A stretch of 5,998 nt of DNA from an uncultured Christensenella sp. (GTDB lineage Bacteria; Bacillota; Clostridia; Christensenellales; CAG-917), in the NCBI GenBank assembly GCA_910578325.1, contig CAJTQT010000013.1:1-5998 (forward strand), in the 5' to 3' direction. The notes under the pieces are model-generated. The model was not told where the DNA came from. It did no database searches and saw only the letters and a program-made list of their open reading frames with translations. This document shows positions 1-5,508 of the stretch, piece by piece. Each line of letters opens with the position of its first letter. The stretch's first letter is position 1. The position numbers and the translations under genes were made by a program.

Positions 1-96
1 TGCAAGTAGTAAAGGACAAATTTTAAGATTTGACGAATAATGTTTTTCGCTTACCGTGCAGAGCCATAAGAGTATCTGTTTTTGTTTCTGTAATTC

Positions 97-125
97 TTGC
101 AATGCGATAAATAAAGTGTTATAAT
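97..125 (+). promoter_or_regulatory. Sigma-A-type promoter of the zinc-ribbon/SPFH operon
   Basis: A -35 box TTGCAA (97-102) and a perfect -10 box TATAAT (120-125) are separated by 17 bp, the optimal spacing for a housekeeping sigma factor. Transcription would start near 132, leaving a leader of about 67 nt before the start codon at 199. The leader holds only a small hairpin (GTTGC-ATCA-GCAAC, 156-169) and a short GTAT-C-ATAC repeat at the predicted start point. The rest of 1-198 shows no open reading frame I would defend, so it is intergenic. Confidence 0.75.
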
Positions 126-198
126 TTATACGGTATCATACGAACCAAAAATACGGTTGCATCAGCAACAGATTTACGCAAATAAGAGATAAAAGCGA

Positions 199-1824
199 AT
201 GATTGAAAAGCAAAATAAACAGGCGGTGGCTTTTGCAAGAAAAGTTACCGGAAAATATTTGAAAGCGATAAAATGCGACACGGAGCGTGACAGGGAAGTT
301 TATTGCAAGTCTTCGACCGATTACTTTAATGCGTCGGAAGAAGAACTTATGACACTTTTGCTTAACGGCGACGATAACGCTTGTGCGCATTATGTTTTAT
401 GTCGCTTGCGGAATAATGCGATTGCGGACAGTGATTTGACGTATCTTGACAATGCGTTGGATAACATAAACTGCGATTGTGCGCTTATCGGGTGTTTCCT
501 TTACGGCGATAAAAAAAGTCCGTATTATGACGAGAAAAAAGCCTATTATTGTTATGCAATCACGGAGCAGTACGGCTTTGCAAAAGCGCACCGAATATTG
601 AAAAATTATGGTAAACGCGCAAAACTGATTGACGAAACCGATGACTTGGTTTTGTTTAATAAGCTAAAAATGTGGGTATCACAACTTAAACACAAATATT
701 CCGCATTCAGCGTGGACGTTGTTCCTGCGGGATGCTTTGACGTCGTCGATTACAAAAACGCTTACTTTGTTACCGTGCGTTTGGAGCAGACCAACGGCTA
801 TCAGACAGATAAGGAAATCGTTTATTGCGCGTTTGTACGCGGCAGAGATAACGGCGCATATTTCGACAGATTGACCGATAATTTAATTGAAGCGTTTGAG
901 ATTATTGCGGAAAAGACCAATATACCGCAGGGCGAAATTTATGTTAAAGGAGAGCGCAAGTACAATTACGGTGATGCAAAGCCGATGGTCAAAGCAAAGA
1001 GCGATTCCGTCGATATACTTTCCGACGCGGAAATAAAAATTAAAATTTCGGACGGCGAGCGGCTGGAAAGCAATATTTGTCCCGCTTGCGGCGGTACGCT
1101 AGGTGAAGACGGAGTATGCCTGTCTTGCGGCAATATCCGCGGCAAAGCAGACGGAATAGAAATTCGGCGTGCAAACGAACTCGAAGCTCTTATATGCACG
1201 CAATGCGGCAGCCCCATTGTGCTTGACGAAAACGGAAAGACCGCGTATTGCTCGGCGTGCGGGACGACTTTCATCGTAAAAGGTAACGCGCTCGACTGCA
1301 CTGTGGGAGGCATAAACTATGAAAATATCCGCGCTGATATGCCGCAGGGATTCGAACTGCCCGATGTAAAGTTCGTGCGGGCGCGTATAGCGGACGGTAA
1401 AATCACCGCCGTAATGCCCGAAAGTTTTGAAGTGATGTCGGACGAATTGCGCCGTATAAAGTATCCCGCAAATGCGCCGCGTTACATATATACTACGCCC
1501 GACGCAACGGTGAATCTGAACGTGAATTTCGGCGGTTCGCTCAATAGCAAAGACGTTGCGGCTTTCGGTAAGCAAATGCTTGCTATGTTGAAAAACTCGC
1601 TCCCTTCGGCAAAATTCGGGGAAGCGAAAATCATCGCGTCAAGCGGCAATATTTTCTTTGTCGATTTTATTTCCGTTGCCGTTGACCAGCCTATATATAA
1701 CGCAATGTTTTTCTTCTCGTTGGACGGGAAACAAGGTATCGGAAGTTGGAACTGTCTCGGTAAAGACAGATGGTATTGGGCGCCGATTTTCGAACACGCA
1801 ATAAAAACTATGGAGTTTAACTAA
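199..1824 (+). CDS. Zinc-ribbon protein with Sel1-like N-terminus, operon partner of SPFH protein
   Basis: This 541-residue protein has no signal peptide or membrane segment and is probably cytosolic. Residues 1-145 look helical; about 90-140 resembles a Sel1/TPR-like pair of helices (Gly-, Ala- and Tyr-rich). Residues 150-270 form an alpha/beta region I do not recognise. Two zinc ribbons follow: C294/C297/C307/C310 (a short one) and C333/C336/C351/C354 (CxxC-x14-CxxC, TFIIB-like). Residues 381-541 form a further alpha/beta domain; its Met-Pro-x-x-Phe-Glu start, alternating strands and aromatic C-terminus suggest a Mog1/PsbP-type fold, which is a guess. The start at 199 has only a weak site (AAGAGA, 184-189). 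The next gene begins 17 bp after the stop, so the two are surely co-transcribed. By context it may play the role of zinc-ribbon YdjG beside SPFH YdjI in Bacillus, but the architecture differs and orthology is unproven. Existence is near certain; function is unknown. Confidence 0.85.
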   Translation: MIEKQNKQAVAFARKVTGKYLKAIKCDTERDREVYCKSSTDYFNASEEELMTLLLNGDDNACAHYVLCRLRNNAIADSDLTYLDNALDNINCDCALIGCFLYGDKKSPYYDEKKAYYCYAITEQYGFAKAHRILKNYGKRAKLIDETDDLVLFNKLKMWVSQLKHKYSAFSVDVVPAGCFDVVDYKNAYFVTVRLEQTNGYQTDKEIVYCAFVRGRDNGAYFDRLTDNLIEAFEIIAEKTNIPQGEIYVKGERKYNYGDAKPMVKAKSDSVDILSDAEIKIKISDGERLESNICPACGGTLGEDGVCLSCGNIRGKADGIEIRRANELEALICTQCGSPIVLDENGKTAYCSACGTTFIVKGNALDCTVGGINYENIRADMPQGFELPDVKFVRARIADGKITAVMPESFEVMSDELRRIKYPANAPRYIYTTPDATVNLNVNFGGSLNSKDVAAFGKQMLAMLKNSLPSAKFGEAKIIASSGNIFFVDFISVAVDQPIYNAMFFFSLDGKQGIGSWNCLGKDRWYWAPIFEHAIKTMEFN

Positions 1825-1841
1825 TAAAAGGAAATTCAGAT

Positions 1842-2828
1842 ATGGGAATGCTTAAAATAATAGAGTTGCACGCATTTGACGATGAAACGTTGGTGCAAAA
1901 GTTCGATATGAAAGACAACGTAATAAAAAAAGGGTCTTCGCTTACCGTGCGCGAAAGTCAAGTGGCTGTATTTTGCGACAAAGGTAAAACGGCGGATGTC
2001 TTCGGGGCGGGAACGTATAAACTCAACACCGACAGTTTGCCTGTTATAAGTAAGTTACTTGCCTGGAAATACGGATTTGAAACACCGTTCAAATCCGAGA
2101 TTTATTTTGTTAACGTAAAGGAGATTACTGGAATACGGTGGGGAACGTCGAATCCCGTTCCCGTACAAACGGAATACGGAATTATAAGAATTAGAGGAAA
2201 CGGAGCATATTCGTTCAAAATTACAGTTCCCGAATTGTTTCTTACGTCGGTCGCGGGTATGGCGGAATGCTACGAGACGAACAAGTTGAATAAAGCATTG
2301 CGGACTTTGCTGGTGGGAAGCATTTCGTCTGCGTTTGCGACTTGTAACGTAAGCCTTTCGGATATGACGTCCAAATATGCCGAATTGAGTGAGGAGGTGA
2401 AAAAATCCGTTGCGGCACGTTGCGGCGAACTCGGCGTCACACTGACCGCATTCGACATAGAGAATCTTTCCGTTCCGCCCGAGTTGGAAAAAGCCGTAGA
2501 CGAAAACGCAAGACTTGGGCTTATGCGAAATAATGTTGACGTGTATGCTAAAATAGCGCAGGCAGACGCCTTAAAAGCGGCGGCAGGAAACGGGACGGCG
2601 GGGACGATTTTGGGCGTTGGCGTCGGTAATGTGCTTGGCAAAGAAGTGATTTCGTCAAATACCGTGTCGCCGTCGGATATTTGCTCCGTATGCCGAAAAC
2701 CTATTCAACCCGATAGCAAATTCTGCTCCGGATGCGGTAATCCCATTCCCCGATTTTGCTCTAAGTGCGGAAAGCCGATTGTCGCAGGTGCAAACTTTTG
2801 TCCCGAATGCGGGCAAAAGCTAAATTGA
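1842..2828 (+). CDS. YdjI-like SPFH domain protein with C-terminal double zinc ribbon
   Basis: This 328-residue protein matches the YdjI ('virion core protein'-like) branch of the SPFH superfamily in length and order. The SPFH core spans about residues 20-225. It includes the YdjI-like stretch 'KYGF...E(I/V)xFVNxKE...WGT', then the I-R-x-N-G strand and a 'GVTLTAFDIENLSVPPE' segment typical of SPFH ends. A glycine-rich, hydrophobic linker (246-266) could touch membrane; there is no stomatin-type N-terminal membrane anchor. Two zinc ribbons end the protein: C281/C284/C295/C298 and C306/C309/C320/C323. In Bacillus, YdjI is encoded with PspA (YdjF), YdjG and YdjH and helps place PspA at stressed membranes; a scaffold role here is inferred from that. 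The start ATG follows an AAAAGGAAA site (1826-1834) and lies 17 bp from the upstream stop. An alternative ATG at 1848 is less well spaced. No pspA gene is visible. Confidence 0.88.
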   Translation: MGMLKIIELHAFDDETLVQKFDMKDNVIKKGSSLTVRESQVAVFCDKGKTADVFGAGTYKLNTDSLPVISKLLAWKYGFETPFKSEIYFVNVKEITGIRWGTSNPVPVQTEYGIIRIRGNGAYSFKITVPELFLTSVAGMAECYETNKLNKALRTLLVGSISSAFATCNVSLSDMTSKYAELSEEVKKSVAARCGELGVTLTAFDIENLSVPPELEKAVDENARLGLMRNNVDVYAKIAQADALKAAAGNGTAGTILGVGVGNVLGKEVISSNTVSPSDICSVCRKPIQPDSKFCSGCGNPIPRFCSKCGKPIVAGANFCPECGQKLN

Positions 2829-2884
2829 TGATTTGGTATTATAAGCTATGTAATGGCTGTAAGATAAACTGTAATTTAGCGTAT

Positions 2885-2910
2885 AAAGCCGAGAGCAAAT
2901 CTCGGCTTTT
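2885..2910. terminator. Bidirectional rho-independent terminator
   Basis: AAAGCCGAGA (2885-2894) and TCTCGGCTTT (2900-2909) form a perfect 10-bp stem around a 5-nt loop, with a T run on the + side (2907-2910) and A/T bases on the other side. It sits 56 bp after the stop of the rightward SPFH gene and 3 bp beyond the stop of the leftward radical SAM gene, so it can end both converging transcripts. Confidence 0.9.
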
Positions 2911-2913
2911 CCG

Positions 2914-3798
2914 TTAAAGATGTTTCAAGTTTTTTCTGTATCGCTTCAATTCGCTTTCGCCGTAGCGGTTGATCACTTCGTCGATTACTGAAATGAGTTC
3001 CACTCTGTCAGAGGGAAGATTGCCATGCAGTTGTACGGCGTTAGATGCACCCAAAGCGGCAAAATGTGTTTTGATCGACAAACCGTTTATAAGCATTTTC
3101 AGCTCGTTGTATTTTTCCGTTTCGCTTTCTTCAACCCAATTTCCGGTTTGTATCTCGGTATATAATTCCGAAGTTGGGTAAATGGTAAGCATAGATGCGC
3201 CGATGATTTTAGGGTTAAGTTGATTAAATACTTTTACCGTATTTTCAACGCCTTGCGTGCTTTTGTTCTTACCGTAAATTCCTGTTAGATAGAAGAAATT
3301 ATATTCGATTCCCGCTTCGTCGAGCTTGCGGCATTGTTCTAATATGTCAGCAGATGTATAGCCTTTGTGCATAAAGGTCAATGCTTCGTCATCGCCCGTT
3401 TCCACACCGATAGTAATGCCGTTATATCCGCAACTGTGCAGTTGCCTTAATTCTTCTATGCTTTTCGGGGTAATATCGGTTATTCGAGCAAAACAGCCGA
3501 TAGTCCTCAGTCGATTAAGATATTGTTTTGCCATATATGCGATATTGCGTAGCTTTTCCGAAGAAAGAACAAAAGGATTTGCCCCGACTAAAAATACTCT
3601 CGTTACATCGGGTGTATAGTGATACAATTCTTTCAGATCATCTTCGATTTCGTCCATAGATGACATACGGAACTTGAACGGAACATCGTCATATAAAGTG
3701 CAGAACTTACAACTATGATGTGTGCAACCTGCCGTAATTTGTAACAGAGCCGACCACGCTTCATAGGGTGGACGCCACACTGTGCCTGTATAGTGCAT
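2914..3798 (-). CDS. Radical SAM protein of unknown substrate
   Basis: A 294-residue radical SAM enzyme. The iron-sulfur motif is C25-x4-C30-x2-C33, followed by F-C-T-L-Y, the CX4CX2C form seen in a group of uncharacterised COG1032/Elp3-like proteins that open with 'M-x-Y-x-G-T-V-x-R-P-P'. A strand with 'FLVGANPF' (69-76) and the 'GITIGVETGDD' segment (127-137, SAM-ribose-binding region) complete a standard partial barrel. There is no B12-binding domain, TRAM domain or obvious cysteine set for a second cluster. The frame is open to an ATG at 3810, but AAAGGA (3810-3815) overlaps that codon and cannot serve it. The ATG at 3798 has this site 11 nt upstream and begins at the conserved N-terminal motif, so I chose it. 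The gene is divergent from the flavoprotein operon and convergent with the SPFH gene. Reaction and substrate cannot be deduced. Confidence 0.88.
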   Translation of the reverse strand: MHYTGTVWRPPYEAWSALLQITAGCTHHSCKFCTLYDDVPFKFRMSSMDEIEDDLKELYHYTPDVTRVFLVGANPFVLSSEKLRNIAYMAKQYLNRLRTIGCFARITDITPKSIEELRQLHSCGYNGITIGVETGDDEALTFMHKGYTSADILEQCRKLDEAGIEYNFFYLTGIYGKNKSTQGVENTVKVFNQLNPKIIGASMLTIYPTSELYTEIQTGNWVEESETEKYNELKMLINGLSIKTHFAALGASNAVQLHGNLPSDRVELISVIDEVINRYGESELKRYRKNLKHL

Positions 3799-3809
3799 AA
3801 TAAACACCA

Positions 3810-3815
3810 TCCTTT
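3810..3815 (-). promoter_or_regulatory. Ribosome binding site that decides the radical SAM start
   Basis: The - strand reads AAAGGA here, 11 nt before the ATG at 3798. The last base of the site is the A of the upstream in-frame ATG (3810), so that earlier codon would have no usable site of its own. With transcription predicted to start near 3820, the ATG at 3810 would also be left with a leader of only about 10 nt. Confidence 0.6.
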
Positions 3816-3826
3816 GTTTTTTTCTT

Positions 3827-3856
3827 ATTATAAATCCGAATAGTATTGCAATTCAA
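3827..3856 (-). promoter_or_regulatory. Promoter of the radical SAM gene
   Basis: On the - strand, TTGAAT (3851-3856) and a perfect TATAAT (3827-3832) are separated by 18 bp. Transcription would start near 3820, about 20 nt before the chosen start codon. An imperfect inverted repeat (AGTA-TTG at 3842-3848, CAA-g-TACT at 3854-3861, one bulged base) overlaps the -35 box and may be a weak regulator site. Confidence 0.65.
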
Positions 3857-3876
3857 GTACTGTCTTTATTTAGTAG

Positions 3877-3896
3877 TAGTATCAAAAATGATACTA
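3877..3896. promoter_or_regulatory. Perfect inverted repeat, candidate HxlR operator
   Basis: TAGTATCA (3877-3884), spacer AAAA, TGATACTA (3889-3896): 8-bp arms with no mismatch. It ends 6 bp before the -35 box of the rightward operon promoter and lies about 20 bp upstream of the -35 box of the leftward radical SAM promoter. The spacing suits a dimeric winged-helix protein, and the operon it precedes encodes an HxlR-type regulator, a family that often controls its own neighbourhood. Binding is inferred. It is not a terminator, as no T run or GC-rich stem is present. Confidence 0.6.
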
Positions 3897-3902
3897 TGGC
3901 GA

Positions 3903-3931
3903 TTGACTTAACCTTGAGAAATAGCTATAAT
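3903..3931 (+). promoter_or_regulatory. Promoter of the flavoprotein-hxlR-DJ-1 operon
   Basis: TTGACT (3903-3908) and a perfect TATAAT (3926-3931) with a 17-bp spacer form a near-consensus sigma-A promoter. Transcription would start near 3938, giving a leader of roughly 27 nt. The promoter lies inside the longest possible reading frame of the following gene (ATG at 3896), so that frame's first 23 codons would not be on the transcript. Confidence 0.8.
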
Positions 3932-3948
3932 ATGGGTGTGAACAAGTT

Positions 3949-3954
3949 GAGGAA
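3949..3954 (+). promoter_or_regulatory. Ribosome binding site that decides the flavoprotein start
   Basis: GAGGAA lies 10 nt before the ATG at 3965. The earlier in-frame ATGs at 3896 and 3932 lie upstream of the predicted transcription start, and no such site precedes the one at 3896. This supports 3965 as the true start. Confidence 0.7.
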
Positions 3955-3964
3955 CGATAACAAA

Positions 3965-5041
3965 ATGTATGATGTAATTGTAATCGGTGCAGGCCCATGT
4001 GGTTGTATTGCCGCAAGGACATTATCCAAGAGCGGACTCGAGGTTTTGCTTCTGGAAAAATGCAAGTTGCCAAGATATAAAAGCTGTTCGGGAATTTTGA
4101 TAGAGAAGTCGATGCGATTTATTGAGCAACAGTTTGGGTGTAGTGTTCCGCAATCCGTTACTTGTACGCCCGTCGATAATTGTGGTATGATATTCACGGA
4201 CGATGTAGGGCGCGAATATCGGTTTACAAGTCGCGGTCTGAATATATGGCGGGACAAGTTTGATTATTGGCTTCTATCGTTTGTGCAAGAAGCGGGAACG
4301 GAAATCAGAGCTGAGAGTAGCGTTACGTCAATACAGGAAGCGGAAGAAATAGTCGAAGTATTGGTAAACGGTAATATAGAGCAGGCGCGATATGTAATTG
4401 ACTGTTCAGGCGCGGTTGGTATAAATAAAAGAGATGAAGCAAGTTCGATATTGTTACCAAACGGTGTAAAACGGATTGGTGGTAAAAACGGTGTTTGCAA
4501 ATCGTCGCATAAGAATGTTATTACGTTTCAGACGTATAATAAAGGTGTTATAGATTTGGATCCGCACTATTTTTATGCGTATCTGCAACCCGAATTGTCG
4601 GGTTATGATGCTTGGTTTAATGTCAAAGACGATATGCTTGTGTTGGGTGTTGCGAGTGTTGAACAGCGCGACATCAGGAAGTATTATGAAGCGTTTGAAA
4701 CGTATATGCGAGATAGACACGGACTTTGTGTGAGCGAACAGTTAAGAACGGATAAGTGGCTAATACGCAATATAGAGCCGCCGTTTGAAATTGATTATGG
4801 TGAGAGCGGTATCTTGATGGCGGGTGAGAATGCAGGCTTTTTGAATCCTATGGGCGAAGGCATTTCGTGTGGTATGGAAAGCGGATATTATGCTGCGCTT
4901 GCGATTATATCTGACTTTAACAATAGACAAGGCGTAATAGAAATCTATAAGCGAAACGTGTCCGAAGTAAAAAACTATATGCAACGGCAATGGCAGCTTG
5001 TAGGGCGTATGTCTAAAAAATTTTCGTTTATGTATCAATAG
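3965..5041 (+). CDS. FAD-dependent oxidoreductase, geranylgeranyl-reductase/halogenase-like
   Basis: A 358-residue flavoprotein with a single Rossmann FAD domain at the very N-terminus: 'VIVIGAGPCG' (G8-x-G10-x-x-G13) and E31 at the end of the second strand, which binds the FAD ribose in this fold. The 'LPRYKSCSG' segment (35-43) matches the conserved loop after strand two in geranylgeranyl-reductase and halogenase relatives. The second FAD motif near the C-terminal third reads A-G-E-N-A-G-F-x-N-P-x-G-E-G-I; the usual Asp of 'GDAAG' is Glu (E288). No membrane segment or signal peptide is seen. The start was moved 69 bp inside the longest frame because a promoter and GAGGAA site lie in that extension and the protein then begins right at the FAD motif. 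It is first gene of an operon with an HxlR regulator 9 bp downstream. Substrate is unknown: lipid or quinone-like double-bond reduction or hydroxylation of a small aromatic are both possible. Confidence 0.85.
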   Translation: MYDVIVIGAGPCGCIAARTLSKSGLEVLLLEKCKLPRYKSCSGILIEKSMRFIEQQFGCSVPQSVTCTPVDNCGMIFTDDVGREYRFTSRGLNIWRDKFDYWLLSFVQEAGTEIRAESSVTSIQEAEEIVEVLVNGNIEQARYVIDCSGAVGINKRDEASSILLPNGVKRIGGKNGVCKSSHKNVITFQTYNKGVIDLDPHYFYAYLQPELSGYDAWFNVKDDMLVLGVASVEQRDIRKYYEAFETYMRDRHGLCVSEQLRTDKWLIRNIEPPFEIDYGESGILMAGENAGFLNPMGEGISCGMESGYYAALAIISDFNNRQGVIEIYKRNVSEVKNYMQRQWQLVGRMSKKFSFMYQ

Positions 5042-5050
5042 AGGTAGACA

Positions 5051-5446
5051 ATGACAGACAACAAATTCAGGAAAAGAGAAGTAATGGCACGGTGTGTACC
5101 AATGAGTACATTGCAAACCGTTTTAAGCGGCAAATGGAAATTCCTTATTTTGTGGTATATAGCCATCAATAAGGTACAACGATTCGGTGTGCTATTAAGA
5201 TCGCTTGACGGAATAACGCAATCAACACTTACAAAGCAGTTGCGTGAATTGGAGGATGACGGTTTTATACATCGTGAGATTTACAAAGAAATGCCGCCCC
5301 ATGTGGAATATACTTTGACTGAGCTTGGTAAAAGTTTTGTTCCCGTCTTAACGCAAATGATGATGTGGAGTCAAGCGCATTTATGCGCCCCTGATTATGT
5401 AAGCCCATATACGGAAGAACAAATCAAAGAACTACTTAACCAATAG
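5051..5446 (+). CDS. HxlR-family winged-helix transcriptional regulator
   Basis: A 131-residue regulator of typical length for the family. The diagnostic opening is C15-V-P-M followed by 'TLQTVLSGKWKFLILWYI'; the recognition region 'LDGITQSTLTKQLRELEDDGFIHREIY' and the wing 'PPHVEYTLTELGKSFVPVL' follow, then a dimerisation helix. In relatives such as YodB and HypR of Bacillus, the equivalent N-terminal cysteine senses electrophiles or disulfide stress; C15 could do the same, by analogy. The ribosome binding site AGAGGT (5040-5045) overlaps the stop codon of the flavoprotein gene, so translation is probably coupled. A second ATG at 5084, preceded by a purine-rich GGAAAAGAGAAG stretch, would give 120 residues and still keep the cysteine. 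The likely target is the palindrome at 3877-3896 in front of its own operon. Confidence 0.93.
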   Translation: MTDNKFRKREVMARCVPMSTLQTVLSGKWKFLILWYIAINKVQRFGVLLRSLDGITQSTLTKQLRELEDDGFIHREIYKEMPPHVEYTLTELGKSFVPVLTQMMMWSQAHLCAPDYVSPYTEEQIKELLNQ

Positions 5447-5508
5447 TAAATAGTCTTTGAATTAGCAATATAAATTTTAATTTAGCGACGTAAAAGGAAA
5501 TGAAGATA

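Noticed and set aside
46..59. 14-bp exact direct repeat (TTCGCTTACCGTGC) shared by the leader region and the SPFH gene at 1937-1950.
   Set aside because: The matching frame in the leader has a stop at 38-40 and no further similarity to the SPFH protein on either side, so a decayed paralogue is not supported; a chance match is plausible.
133..141. GTAT-C-ATAC repeat at the predicted transcription start of the zinc-ribbon operon, resembling the GTATCA half-site of the 3877-3896 palindrome.
   Set aside because: The arms are only 4 bp; too short to claim a shared operator.
156..169. Small hairpin GTTGC-ATCA-GCAAC in the leader of the first operon, considered as a riboswitch or attenuator part.
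   Set aside because: A lone 5-bp stem with no terminator or conserved aptamer features in a leader of about 67 nt does not support an RNA regulator.
966..1575. Long open frames on the - strand across the first gene (115 and 158 codons).
   Set aside because: They are shadows of a strongly supported + strand gene with zinc-ribbon motifs; no ribosome binding site or recognisable motif was seen.
3896..5041. Start of the flavoprotein at ATG 3896 (381 residues).
   Set aside because: The first 23 codons cover a near-consensus promoter and lack a ribosome binding site; the start at 3965 fits the family and the signals better.
5447..5508. Possible separate promoter or terminator between the regulator and the DJ-1 gene; AT-rich TAAAT-TTTA-ATTTA repeat at 5471-5484.
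   Set aside because: No -35/-10 pair has acceptable spacing, and the repeat is 5 bp of A/T only, so it is not a credible terminator or operator.
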